From: Wurfbainia villosa
Lineage: Eukaryota; Streptophyta; Magnoliopsida; Zingiberales; Zingiberaceae
Direction of reading: 5' to 3'
Assembly: GCA_025175895.1 (NCBI GenBank)
Contig: CM045991.1
Coordinates: forward strand, 74,759,174 to 74,823,173
Length of the DNA stretch: 64,000 bases
Both the position numbers and the translations under genes were made by a program. This document shows positions 42,871-55,255 of this stretch, in pieces. The first letter of the stretch is position 1; each line of letters opens with the position of its first letter. Under the pieces are notes generated by a model that worked only from the letters and a program-made list of their open reading frames with translations, had not been told where the DNA came from and did no database searches.

Positions 42871-44833
42871 TGTTAGTGTCAGCCCTTAGTGTCAATCATG
42901 AGATGATTGATTAGGGATCATATGTATCATATTTTATTAATAACAGGAAAAGATTAATTAATATATTTACTTTATGCGTGTGTCAACCAAATAAATATAA
43001 TAATGCCATTGAATAGTAGGTTCTAATCTAAAGTATATCAATTGGTAGAATTGATTATGAGAAGCTATAGAGAACACTATACTTAAACATTCCTAGTCAA
43101 GTATTGTATTAATAGACAAAGGGATATATTGATACATTGAGACTAGCATGTAGGTCAATGGATGACTTGATCTCACAAGTCATGGATATGTAATATCACA
43201 TTGACACATGAGTATATATATTGGAGAAGACTATGTACTAAATTGATCTTCCATGAGAAAGTTTCATGGATCGTTATATGAGTGTCATAAATTTTCTCAT
43301 GTGACTATTAGTATGAATAGTCCTTAGACCTGAAATCACTACGGTTCCCTACATAAGGAGTTATGTACTTTGGTATCGTCAAACGTCACTTGTAACAAGG
43401 TGGACTATAAAGGTGATCATTGGCTATGTAACAAATTATACAGAGGGATATGAGTGATGTAGATGGGATCTATCCCTCCCATATGACGGGAATGATATAT
43501 TTAGGCCTCTTGATAGAGTAGGACCATGAAATGCATGGTCATGCTCAAATGAGTCAATATGAGACATTGAGCTCATTTGTTTGAGTGAGTCTACTTGGGG
43601 ATCAAGAAACACAAAGATTGATAAGAGGATGACACGGTCTATGCCTCATTGATCAATCTAGATATCGAGAATAGAAGGACAAGGTTTTACAATATAGTAG
43701 TCATAGTAAGGTTATATCGGATCTCGACATTCTTGTCACTTGGGTAGCAATGATGCATTGCTAGATGTCACTCATTGCTTATGTTTTTAAAAAAGGTTTT
43801 TAGAAACATTGCCAACATTGCAAGAATTTATTGGGTTACACACAAAGAACATATTATTTTGGAGATAGGATCATTTTAGTTTGACTAAATGAATCGTTAG
43901 TTAATTGAATGGACTAGAATGAGTTAGACTCATTACTTGGCCAAACTTGAGTTGGACTCAAATTGGTTTAATTTGAGTTAGACTCAAGTGAAACCAATTG
44001 AAGAAGGTTAGCATGATTAATGATGATTAATCATGCGTGCAAATGGGAGTTGTTGCATGCAAATGGATTAATACATGAAATGGAATTTAATGCTTAATGT
44101 TGCAAGGGATTAATGCATGAAATGAGAATTATTCCAAACGTTGCATGTAAAATGAAATATTGCATGTAAAATGGATTATTGCATGCAAATGAATTAATGC
44201 ATGCAAATGGGATTAATGCATGCAAATGGAATTTGAGAAGTTTTCTCAATTTTGCATGCAAATAAATGGACTCATTAACATTGCATGCAAATTGATGGCA
44301 TGCAATTGGGAGTTGAGGACTATCCTCAACGTTAATGAAAAAAATGGATTAATGGTTAATAAAAGGGGATTTGAGAAGTCTCCTTAACGTGAAGGAGAAT
44401 GGTGATCTCTTGTTTGTGCATGTGATCTCATTTTAGCTAAGTATCCCATTTGTGCCTTGCATCCATATATTTTTCTCCTTCTCTCTTCTTCTTAAAAAAA
44501 GGTCTTGTGTGGAGAGCCTTAGTGTGGTTGCTAGCACAACCAAAGGTGTTATCTCCATCTCCAAGATAGTGTTCGTGTGGATACCTTAGAGATACGATTG
44601 TCCTTACCGTATTGAGATCCGACTGCGTTTGGCTAGCGGAATTGCAAAGGGCTTCACAACAAAAGTATACTTCTTCTTCTAGATAAGATCTAGACAAAGT
44701 AGGATAATCGATTTATACATATTGCATGGATCTCTGGAGGGATTCAATTTATTTATTTTTTTTGTTTTCACTGCGGTTGTGCGAAGTATTTCACCCGCGA
44801 TGTTGTGAATGTCACGATCCAGATTTCCCAACA
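42871..44833 (+). repeat. G-family 3' LTR
   Basis: 1963 bp, from TGTTAGTGTC to TTTCCCAACA. Reverse complement of solo LTR 25172-26857, with extra sequence at 43980-44400 made of GCATGCAAATGGATTAATGC-like repeats. Confidence 0.88.
44020..44310. repeat. Degenerate TGCATGCAAATGG repeats in G LTR
   Basis: The words GCATGCAAATGG and ATTAATGCATG recur about ten times without strict spacing. The solo G LTR has only a short counterpart, which accounts for much of the length difference. Confidence 0.65.
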
Positions 44834-45581
44834 CGAAGCGTTATGTGCCCGCGCCACTTTCGGATCAGCCACCTTTGGCGATCGGCTGATCGGCAATTGG
44901 TCGAACACCGATCGAACTCAATTCGACTGGACGATTAAACAAATGGCTTGTTTGAGCATCCGACGGTCGGGTAAAACCTCAACCCACTCGGTTTAGCATC
45001 CGACACTCCCATTCGTCGAGTAAAACCTCAAACTAATGTTTGAGCGTCCAACTTAACCACATGTTGGGTAAAACCTCAAACCCTACTTTGAGCATCCGAC
45101 TTGTCGAGTAAAACCTCAACCCACTCGGTTGAGCATTCGACACTTGACTTAGCCATTCGGCCAAGTTCGCCTTTGAACTACCATTTACAAATTGCTCATT
45201 CTCTCATCTCCCTTGAAGTCCCTCGCCGAAGCTCTCTTCGTCTGGCCACGTCCCTCGGATGCACCAAGCGCATGACTTCGCAATGCCATCCTTCATGTCT
45301 CGCCCTGATGTCTGCTTCCTTGGCTTCACTCCAATGTTCCTCGTCCGGCGATCCCTTAGAAGCACTAAGCGCACGGCTTCCGCAATGTCATCCTTCACCA
45401 ACTCAAAGACCCGAGCCATGAGATGGTGAACCCACCAATGCTTTCGTCAAGCCAATACATGTGTGAATTACTAAGTCCTGCACGACTTCAACACACATAT
45501 CAAATCACATAAACATCCTAATTTAAACCTTTTCCACACACATCAAAACCTTAAACCATACTTGGGTTGATTGCCCTAACA
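44834..45581 (-). repeat. D2 right LTR piece (3' LTR on minus strand)
   Basis: Matches 39226-39762 and D1, and ends CCCTAACA at 45581, followed by the TCTCC duplication. It includes a second stem-loop array (44965-45143). The part before CGAAG (44834) is missing. Confidence 0.82.
44965..45143. repeat. Tandem stem-loop array in D2 right LTR
   Basis: Same units as 39385-39595: stems CTCAACC/GGTTTAG (one mismatch), CTCAAAC/GTTTGAG, CTCAAAC/CTTTGAG (one mismatch) and CTCAACC/GGTTGAG. Confidence 0.78.
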
Positions 45582-46433
45582 TCTCCACCTTGTTGGAGGT
45601 AGGAGACAACGATCAAAACAAAACCAAAACTCGAGGATGAGGCAACAAGTCTACCTCACTTCGTTTACGAAAAAAGCTTCGAGTACAAAGTAAGGAATAC
45701 AAATGAAATAACTAACTGAACTAACGATTCTTAAGGAGTTGAAACTTCGTGCGGCGTCGGCGTTACGACGTTGTAGAGTTGATGCAAAACCTTGGCGTTG
45801 TGGGAGCACTTAGGAGCAAATTGATGATCTTTGGGTTCGAGTCCTCCCCTCCTTTTATAGATTCGTGCCTTGGAAATAGTCCGGATCTAGATCCTCAATT
45901 TATGGAACTTATCACGAGGTGGCACCTTATCTTATTGCGAAGTGGCGGCGTCAAACGTTATCCTTTTTTACCTAGCCCATAAGGCTGATTCATCGCCATC
46001 ACAATCGATGTGCGCAGCCGACCGCTAATAGCCAACCATGGAATATGGTAAATATGATGGTTCCTTACCGTCCAATCTCGACCTAGACCTTCCACTGGAA
46101 GTCTTAGTCGGATCGCCGCCTACGGTCATCCCCGTATAGAGGACACAACCTTACCATCTCTCTTTGCACTCGTGCTTACCTCTGGTCCTTTATGACCTGT
46201 CGTTTTGATTCCGATCTTCACCTGGGTTCTTCGACTCCCATGAAGTTCTTCCGGTGTCACCCGACCACCATGGTTTCCTGACTCGGGATTCTCTGGGTGT
46301 CGCTGACCTTCTGCTTAGCTTAATCATTTCCTGCACACTCAATTCAGCTCATGAGATAACAATATGACCTTAACTTTGGATCTTTGTCATAATCAAAACT
46401 TTGGTTCGATTATCTGGTGCCCCTGCACCAACA

Positions 46434-49133
46434 AGACCAACCACAGATCATTAGGATGTTCTTGTGAACATCAGCAAAATCAGAAGAAAGGCTCCAAAGT
46501 GATTATGTGCACGCAATGCGGATCATGACGACATGCAAAGTTAGATTATCCATTGGATCAGTCCATCTGTTGCTATTGTAAGCAACCAGTACATATTAAG
46601 GGAAGGTGTACTTTGAAGACTCAGTTGAAGAACATTGATATTGCTTTTGGGAGGAGGATTCACAATCTCGACAACAGAGATCATCACAGAAGATTGAGTT
46701 ATTACACCAGCAGCGATCTGCTACTTCAAGTGCATCTATAGTATTTGTAGAGTTGGAGCATGCTACGATATTGGTAGTTATTCAGTATTTTACAATCGGT
46801 GGTGTACTCTTTACCAGTACAACAGTGGTTACCACCTCCATTGCAGCTGTTTCAATTTGCATCTCTATTTTGGCAATTGGCTTTAGTTTCTCCATGGTAG
46901 TCTTTTGCACCTACATGAGCTCAGTCGCCAAGAGCAGAAGTTGGATGAGTTTACATGATTACCCGAGAGGAGATGTAGAGGGTTGAAGGATTCATCATTT
47001 GGGGTATTACTTTAGGTTACCCTATTTGTTGATATATTGAGAGATACTAGTAGTTTACAGGTATCTTTGTCTAGAACATTCTTAGAAAGGATTAGAAGGA
47101 TTTCTATTTTTGGATCATATGTATTGGATGTTTCTCTACCGCCAGGTGAGATGTTGACCAACAACCAAGAAGTCAAGGGATGCCCTTAGACTTTGATAGA
47201 CATACCTTTACTATAGATATATCCTTATGGATAGTTAAATTGTTGAAATGATGGTATAATATGCCTCTTAGATGTGCGTATAATCTGAGAGTATTCGGAT
47301 GTAGTTTCGGTTGAACTTCTAGGATTGTCACTGCATAGGCAAGTGGAGTATGCTATTGGAGTGATCTCGGAAATAGTTTCTATATTGAAGACCTCACACT
47401 GGGAGATAATCTTATTGGTATCAGTGTTGTTAAACACTATGGAAATTGGGAGAATCTAAGTTGCGATTAAAGGAGGTGTTGGATGGGAGATTTATTTGTC
47501 CCAGTGTTTCTTCTTGAGAAGATCTTGAACTCTTTGTTAAAAGAGAGACAGACCTTTGAAGTCATGCATCGATTATCGATGATGGAATGCAATAATTGTT
47601 GAGAATGAATATCCTTCGTTGTGGATAGATGATCTATTTAGATCAGTTAAAAGACATATGTGTATACTCTAGGGTTGATTTAGGATTTGCGTGTTGATAT
47701 TGTAGTGATTTGGCATCATACAGTTATCATTATCGATGTGATGATTGAGATATCATCAGCTTAGAGTAAAAAGGATACGGGTGTGTAGAAGACGATATGC
47801 AATACTTGGTATAAATTTTATGAGCATCGGATAATATTTTTATACGTATTTAATGATTTAGTCATCCATGGACTTGAGGAATCAAGTATCCTGGAAGTAG
47901 TTGGATCAGTTTGTGGTTGTTGGAGTTGCATAACTTGGCCACTGTTGATGGTGGTAATTGGAGTTGCACACTCGGCCACCATAGATGGTGGTTTCCTTGT
48001 ATTTATTTGGTTATTACCGTAGATGTGGATAGGATGTTACTAGCGTTACTATACCGCTGACTTGTTTGAACAAGTGATGGCATTCACTTGGTCAAAAGCT
48101 TGTGAACCCAGTTTTCAGGACCTAGACGATAGTTAACTTTTGCACGAGTATTAGTTAATCCTTTTGGTGTGGATGGAAGGGTATTGCACACAGATGCATC
48201 ATTTCAGGGATTGGAGATCCTGATGTAGTTGATGATATGTATCCTAAGCTTACGGTAGTTGAGGAACTACGGGATAAGCTATCATACACATCACGTGGAC
48301 TTAGTAGTTATTATCCTGACTTGTTGATGTATGGAGCAGAAATGCTCATGGGGTTTTGGCTAGCTTTTGGGTAGCTTCGATAGAGTCGCTAGAACATGGA
48401 CTTATGCAACAAAAGAGATTGGTCATTATAGTCTCCCAGTCATTTCCAATTTCTGTGTGGTAGAGTGGACTTTCCACAGTAGATTGATTTCTCTTATAGA
48501 AAGGAATTCTCCATCTCCCAGAGAATAGTGGGTTCTGAGTTGTATTGAATTAGAAAGGGTTGTTTTGATTTGGACAAGTTGTTTTAGGAGGCTCATCATT
48601 CGGGATTGAGGATACATTCGGATGGTCCTCGAATGTATCAAGGTTTGAGATGTTCTTGTTGATGGAACGATATGTGGGACATTATTGGTTTCGTATCTTG
48701 GTGTTTGGTGTGTCAACTAGTAAAAGTGGAATACTAGTGATCAGCAAGGTTGTGTACTGAGATGGAAGTGAGAGCCTAGTACGATGAACTGTGTTGGGAG
48801 ATTATCTAGATTTCGGAATGGACTTGAGGTGATTTAGGATAATCGATAATCGATTAGCTAAGTCTGTTCATTTTCTACCGAGCCATAAGATGGATTTCAT
48901 TGGATTTCTTGATGGAAGTATATTTCAAGAAGATTTTCAGTTTTATGGAAAATCCTTGAGTATCATTTCTAAAAGTGATTCATGATTCACCTTGCAATTC
49001 TGGCAAAGTCTCCCACAGGTCACGGATATAGAACTCCACTCTAGTATGATTATTTACCTTTTGATATATGGTCTATATGAAGATATTATTCATACTTTAT
49101 ATGATATGTTAAGAATATATGTGATAGATTTTA
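46434..49133 (+). pseudogene. F1 Ty3/gypsy pol: zinc knuckles, protease, RT, RNase H, integrase remnants
   Basis: In all three frames, in gypsy order: two zinc-knuckle-like motifs (CTQCG near 46506 and CYCKQPVHIKGRC near 46570-46612); a decayed protease region 47000-47220; RT with a CIDYR remnant near 47565; RNase H with HTDAS near 48187; and integrase with HHSG near 48592, CLVCQ near 48700 and LAKSVHFLP near 48857. The RT-RNase H-integrase order is diagnostic of Ty3/gypsy. Stops are very frequent and parts of RT are missing, so this is old. Long LTRs and the domain set suggest a chromovirus, perhaps Tekay/Del-like (inference). Interrupted at 49133 by E3. Confidence 0.82.
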
Positions 49134-50478
49134 TGTAGGGTCGATGGTGGACGGTTAGAGGGGGGTGAATAGCCCTCTTTCGTCGTATGGTGGAATTCAA
49201 TCGTTCTTCTTGTGTTGCTTGTCTACAATTGTTGTTAGCGCAGCGGAATAACAATGATAATGAAAATACTAACAACACATATAAGCATACACACGATATA
49301 TGTGGTTCGGAACCGAATGGTTCCTACTCCATGGGCGAGCTCACCGAGCTCTAGTTATCACATACGACACTAACTATAACACTCCTTCTTGACAACACGT
49401 CGAAGGTGGAGAAACTTCTCACAAGAAATTCCACTAAGTAATATGAAATACAAGCTAAAATACAAAGACAATACAAAAGAGAACTTTTACACAGTTGCTT
49501 TGATCACTTGCTTGTTGCTTGCTTTGGTTGGCTCTTGAAGGGAATGAATGCGGCAATTCCTTCAAAGTCTCCCTTAAAGTCTTTTTGAAATTCTACCTCT
49601 TGAGCTCCATTTATAACCTGCATCAAAATGATTTCGCGCCCATCAGTTGATTGATCGTGACCATCAGTCGACTAGTCTTGTAGCCGTTGTCTCACAACGG
49701 CCAGATCCACATTGGTCAAGTTCTAATAGATCACACATCGGTCGACTGATGATACCCATCAGTCGACTGATCATCCCATCAGTCGAGTGCAGGCACGAGC
49801 ACTCGACTAGAAACCCTTCTGTAGCTGAAATCTCCCCTATCAATCGATCGATGTCATCCACGGACTGCCCTCCCTCGGCAGTCGACTGGTCAGCCAGATC
49901 CTGGTCAGTCGAACACTGGTCGAACCATTCGACCTAGAGCAGTCGACTGACACCTATGCCAGTCGACTGATGTCGGGTAAAACCTCAAACACCAAGTTGT
50001 TTGAGCATCCGACACTCAGTCTTAGCCACTTGACCAAGTCCACCTCATCCCTCATGGAGTTCCCCACCGAAGCTCTCTTCCCTCGGCCTACGTCCCTCGG
50101 ATGCGCCAAGCGCACGACTTCGCAATGCCATCCTTCGCGTCTCATGCCCTCGAAGTATGCTTCCCTTTGGTCTCACTCAATTCGCTCCCCGTCCGACGGT
50201 CCCTCGGATGCACCAAGTGCACGGCTTCCCAATGCCATCCTTCACCGACTCAAGGACCCCGAGCCTAGTGAACTTGCCAAGTCCTCAAGACTTCCCACAT
50301 GCACCAAGCGCACGGCTTCGCAATGCTTTGGACTTTTCAACACAAAGCTCTATGCTTGGATTTTCCATGCCAACTCCATGTTGGACTTTCCCATGACAAT
50401 CCCATGTCATGAGTTTTGTCTATCATCAAAATACTGCTCGAGTTAAACTCAAGTCAACCTGGGCCAATTACACCAATA
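49134..50478 (-). repeat. E3 3' LTR
   Basis: 1345 bp, starts TGTAGGGTCGATGG; the end CACCAATA is a mutated CACCAACA. Palindrome cluster at 49645-49969 and TATA-like box at 49609. Confidence 0.88.
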
Positions 50479-52057
50479 ATCTCCCCCTTTTTTATGATTG
50501 ACAAAACTACCATCTCAAGTCTATCAATTCTCCCATATTGGCAATTCTCATATCCCAATGAGAATTCCAACGAACCCTAATTAGTAACTTGGTAACTTCT
50601 CCCCCTTTTTAACATTACATCAAAAAGGTCCTCAAGCGTGTCAATGTCTCATATCCTAATGAGATCTTACAATCTTTCCCTTGGCATGCCCTCAATCTTT
50701 CTAGTGATAATCCCATATCTCTTAAGAGAGGTGCAATCCCTCAATTTTCCTCCCATGAGGAAATACACATCCATCTTCCCATGATGGATACCTCCCCCTA
50801 GAGGCTTGCTCCCCCTTGACCATTGCACCAATAATGTCCTTGGAGAGTCCCTAAGCCAATAGGAACATTAACCAAATCAAAATTAAGGCAAAGTTCAACA
50901 ATGAACTCTCACATACCTTAAAATTGATACTCTTCCTAAATACTTCTCTTAATCCACATCCAATGGATTTCCACCCTTTCTAATGCTCTCCCAAGCATGT
51001 CCTAGGGTTAGGAGTGGTTAGGGGACCAAAACATAGTTGAACATGGGCCTAACCACCAAGGTTTACCCGAAATCAGTAATTGCCAGTCAACTCTCTCGAT
51101 ACTACGATTGTTGACATCGATCGCCATCCATAGCCGATCGATAAATCGATTCAGCTTTTAGTTTCAGAATTTGGATTTTTGAAATCTATAAGTAAATATA
51201 CGTAATTTTAAAAATCTTGAAAATTCATACGTATAATACTTATCACAAATATTATGGGTGAAAAATATTGAAAAATTATTTTACCCACAAATTAATGAGA
51301 TTGACACAAAGTCTAAAAGTTAAGAAAAGCTTCAATATTGAGCCCTCTTTATATCATCCCATTCAATGGTGATAACTATCAAAAGATAGACTTCACCAAG
51401 GTTTTTCAAAATGTTTTTGAAACCTTTAATTCCTTTTTCCTAAACATCTCACTTGTATCTAGATGTGTAAAAGACATACAAGTCAAGTTTTTAGTGAGAT
51501 GTGGGTTTTTGTTCGTTAATGGTCCCATGCATATTCTAAGGCAACTCTATTTGATTCCCTTATACATGCGACTTCAAATCATGTCATGTCCTTAAATCTA
51601 TTTTAATAATATGCATGATAATGATTATGACATAGATATGATATAGATAAAAGCATATGTCAAAATCATGATGTCATGGCATGTGAAAGAAATCTAGGCA
51701 TACATGACATCTAAAATAATTCTAAACATGATCATGACATTTTTATAGATAAGAATGAAAATGGTGTCATGACATGGCAAGGCAAATAAATCATGGCAAG
51801 TAAAATATACTAAGGTATAAAATACCTAAGTGTTAAATCCAAATTGTCATTTCTAGGAATTAATTCTATTTTGCCTTAATACCATTATCTCCCAAGTGTG
51901 CCATAAACCCAAAATGGCACACGCATACCTCTAAGACCTATTTGTGCCAATTTAATCATTTTTCAACTTCTCAAGCACATTGGCACATCCTAATGTGTCA
52001 ACTCACCATGGCTAGGTTAACTACCCATCCACTTAGGGTTGACACACCCTAACCCAT
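50479..52057 (-). other. E3 polypurine tract and 3' non-coding region
   Basis: The purine tract is at 50479-50495 on the minus strand, with a second tract near 50599-50612. The remainder matches the E1/E2 region and has no gene. Confidence 0.8.
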
Positions 52058-53627
52058 CTAGCGTGAATCGATCACACTCCTAGGAACCTAATACCTATTG
52101 GAGCTCCTTGGGTTAATAAGGTATTCACTAGGGATAACTTCCCTAGATACCTTCCTAATTACCCTGTTAGGCTTTGAAGTCATAGTCTTTTGGGTCTTTC
52201 CTAAGTCAACTCTAGGGGTAACTCCCCCTTTGACCTTCTTAGTGGCTACATTTGATTTTTTTGTGGCCTTAGCCACTAGACACCTACCATGGTTAGACTT
52301 AGGGATGACTTCCCTACTAACCTTGGTTTTCCTAACCCTAGGCTTTGTTCCATAATCAAATGGAACATTATTATAAGTCTTGGGCTTAGGTTTGTGACCC
52401 AAACCTTCCTTGCCCTTAGACCATTTTTGAAACCTAGGTCTTGACTTTTGGGCATTTGACCCTTGAATTGAATTTTCGATAATCCTAAGGGTTTTCTCCA
52501 TTCTCTCAAGCCTTGACCTCAAGACTTGGTTTTCTAGCTCTAATTTTCCTAATTTTGATTTATCATTAGATTTTTGGGAAATGTTCTTCCTCTTAGGCAT
52601 GTGTCTTCCCTTCTTGGGATTAATGTCTAGATTTTCTTCTATTCTCCTAATTGACTCTTTTGGTAAAATATTTCTAGAATTATGAGCCCTAGATTTGTCC
52701 TTAGTTACATGAACATGCTTAGCACCTAGGCAATAAACCTTATTATTTCTACTAGCATGCTTTTCATTAATAATTGAAAGATAGCTAAAATAGTTCATAG
52801 CATGCTTTTTAACTCTAGAACTAGAAGGTGCATAATTTAAATTTATCTTAGGGTTAGCTTTAGAAGCTCCCTCTACATGAGATACACCCTCTTGCCCTTT
52901 CTTCCTCCCCCTAGGGCATTGGCTTCGGTAATGTCCCCTTTGATTGCATTTAAAGTACACAATGTGCTCTTTGCTTCTAGTTGTGGGGACTCCGGAATCC
53001 TTTGATTTTTGGTGTCGATGTCTTTTCCTTAGCCAATTTTGGGCATTTACTCTTGTAATGCCCTTTCTCCTTACACTCAAAACAAATTATATGATCTTTA
53101 TTTAAAATTATAATACTTGAGTTACCTGGGGAGGTGGTGGAGGCCTCTTCACTTCTTCCGGAGGTAGAAGCTTCATTTTGATCTTGCTCCGGAATGGAAA
53201 TCCTTTCCTCCCCCTCAATGCTAGAAGTGGAGGTCTCCACCAAATCATCAACATCTTCAAATGTGGTGGGTGCTTCTTCCTCGGCATTCTCCTCTACTTG
53301 TGCTGATTGGGAATTCTATTGGAATTTCATTACTTTATCCCATAATTCCTTTGCATCCCTAAAATTACCCAACCTAGACCAAATGTTATTAGGAATCAAA
53401 TCATGAAGTAATTCGATTACCTTGAGATTTGTCTCGAAGTCCTTGATTTGGTCTTGGGTCCACCTTGACTTCTCAATTTGCTTATTTCTTTCATCCCTAG
53501 ATAATTCGAAACCATTTTCTAAGATTAACATAATATCAAAATTGGTTTCTAGATATACCTCCATTTTTCTTCTCCACCATTGAAAATCTCTTTCGAATTT
53601 TAGTGGTTAGAGGTTATAGTCGGCCAT
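52058..53627 (-). pseudogene. E3 gag, frameshifted
   Basis: Starts MADYNL at 53627 with a stop at residue 7, then WWRRKMEVYLETNFDIM and a further stop after KVMKFQ near 53316. Zinc knuckle 1 is CFECKEKGHYKSKC. A frameshift near 52990 separates it from the second half; there knuckle 2 has its first Cys changed to Tyr (YFKCNQRGHYRSQC). The coiled-coil and basic tail remain; the Trp of the terminal WVP motif is a stop near 52088. Confidence 0.9.
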
Positions 53628-53671
53628 CTTGTAGTGCTTGTGTCGGCGGTTAGTCCTCGACACGCTCCTAG

Positions 53672-53683
53672 GCTCTGATACCA
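53672..53683 (-). other. E3 primer-binding site
   Basis: Minus-strand TGGTATCAGAGC, two bases from the LTR. Confidence 0.9.
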
Positions 53684-53685
53684 CT

Positions 53686-55087
53686 TGTAGAGTCGATGGT
53701 GGCCAGCTAGAGGGGGGTGAATAGCCCTCTTTCATCGTATGGTGAAATTCGATCATTCTTCTTGCGTCGCTTGTCTACGATTGTTGTTAGCGCAGCAGAA
53801 TAACAATGATAATGAAAATACTAACAACACATACAAGCATACACAAGATATACGTGGTTCGGAACCGAATGGTTCCTACTCCACGGGCGAGCTCACCGAG
53901 CTCTAGTTATACGCACGACACTAACTATAACACTCCTTCTCAACAACACGTCGGAGGTGGAGAAACCTCTCATAAGCAATTACACTAAGTAATATGAAAT
54001 ACAAGCTAAAATACAAAGACAATACAAAAGAGAACTTTTACACAATTGCTTTGATCACTTGCTTGTTGCTTGCTTTGGTTGGCTCTTGAAGGACTGGAAT
54101 GTAGCAGCAATTCCCCTTCAAAGTCTCCCTTAAAATCTTTTCGAAATCCTCCCTCTTGAGCTCTATTTATAGCCTACATCAAGATGATTTCGTGCCCATT
54201 AGTCGACTGATCGTGACCATCAGTCGACTGGTCCTGTAGTCGTTGTCTCACAACGGCCAAATCCACGTTGGTCAAGTTCCAACGGATCACACATCAGTCG
54301 ACTGATGATACCCATCAGTCGACTGATCATCCCATCAGTCGAGTGCCGGCGCGAGCACTCGACTGGAAATCCTTCTGTGGCTGAAATCTCCTATCGACCG
54401 GATGTCCATCATCACGATCGATAGCCGCTAGTCGACCGCCTCTCCCTCAGTCGGTCAGGTCACCAGATCTGATCGGTCAATGAACACTAGTCAAACCATT
54501 CGACCTAGAGCAGTCGACTAGCACCTATGTCAGTCGACTGATGTCGGGTAAAACCTCAAACACCAAGTTGTTTGAGCATCCGACACTCAGTCTTAGCCAC
54601 TTGGCCAAGTCCACCTCATCCCTCATAGAGTTCCCCACCGAAGCTCTCTTCCCTCAGCCTACGTCCCTCGGATGCGCAAAGCCCATGGCTTCGTAATGCC
54701 ATCCTAAGCATCTCATGCCCTCTAAGTATGCTTCCCTTTGGTCTCACTCCATTTGCTCCCCGTCCGGCGGTCCCTCGGATGTACCAAGTGCACGGCTTCG
54801 CAATGTCATCCTTCACCAACTCAAGGACCCCAAGCCTAGTGAACTTGCCAAGTTCTCATGACTTCCCACATGCACCAAGCGCACAGCTTCGCAATGCATT
54901 TCTCACCAAGCATCAAGCGCACGACTTCACAATGCTTTGGACTTTTCAACACCAAGCTCCATGCTTGGATTTTCCATGCCAACTCCATGTTGGACTTTCC
55001 CATAACAATCCCATGTTATGAGTTTTGTCTATCATCAAAATACTGCTCGAGTCAAACTCGAGTCAACCTGGGCCAATTGCAGCAATA
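53686..55087 (-). repeat. E3 5' LTR
   Basis: 1402 bp; TATA-like box at 54165-54171, palindromes at 54200-54540. The outer end is mutated (GCAGCAATA for GCACCAACA). Confidence 0.88.
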
Positions 55088-55092
55088 TTTTA

Positions 55093-55255
55093 GAGGCTAT
55101 ATAAGAGCTAAAAAATAATATTCAAGCTCAATACCCCACTTAGTCACTTGAGGTGTGTGACTTTTCTCTAGATACTTGAGATGGTTGTTGTGACATCTCG
55201 TACTCGTACATGAGTTGGAAATTTAGGGACAAAATTTTTTATTAGTAGGGGGGAA
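55093..55255 (+). pseudogene. F1 end of pol and polypurine tract
   Basis: Continues F1 after E3. A FLLVGGNV-like tail near 55220-55250 resembles the last residues of plant gypsy polyproteins. GTAGGGGGGAA (55245-55255) is the purine tract directly before the 3' LTR. Confidence 0.7.

Larger units (their letters stand above)
39763..44833 (+). mobile_element. Truncated Ty1/copia element of family G
   Basis: Starts abruptly inside gag, next to D2 LTR sequence, and ends with a complete 3' LTR (42871-44833). The 5' LTR, leader, primer-binding site and first half of gag are missing. The right flank (CGAAG) continues as D LTR sequence. A single large deletion that removed the element's 5' half together with part of D2 would explain the junction. 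Confidence 0.82.
38406..46433 (-). mobile_element. A2: copia solo LTR, split by D2
   Basis: The LTR pieces are 38406-38616 and 45587-46433, starting TGTTGGATCG and ending GCACCAACA like A1. Flanks are AGACA (38401-38405) and AGACC (46434-46438), one mismatch. No internal A sequence is present, so it is a solo LTR of about 1.06 kb. Everything from 38617 to 45586 is the later D2 insertion. Inserted in F1 gag. Confidence 0.8.
49134..55087 (-). mobile_element. E3: gag-only Ty1/copia-like element
   Basis: 5.95 kb, minus strand, perfect TTTTA duplication (49129-49133 and 55088-55092). The 3' LTR is 49134-50478, gag 52058-53627, primer-binding site 53672-53683 and 5' LTR 53686-55087. It lacks pol, like E1 and E2. 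Inserted in the F1 integrase region. Confidence 0.9.

Noticed and set aside
46753..46986. 77-residue hydrophobic frame that looks like a membrane protein
   Set aside because: It sits between F1 zinc knuckles and protease, in the linker of a decayed gypsy polyprotein; hydrophobicity comes from a Gln-rich linker read in a shifted frame.
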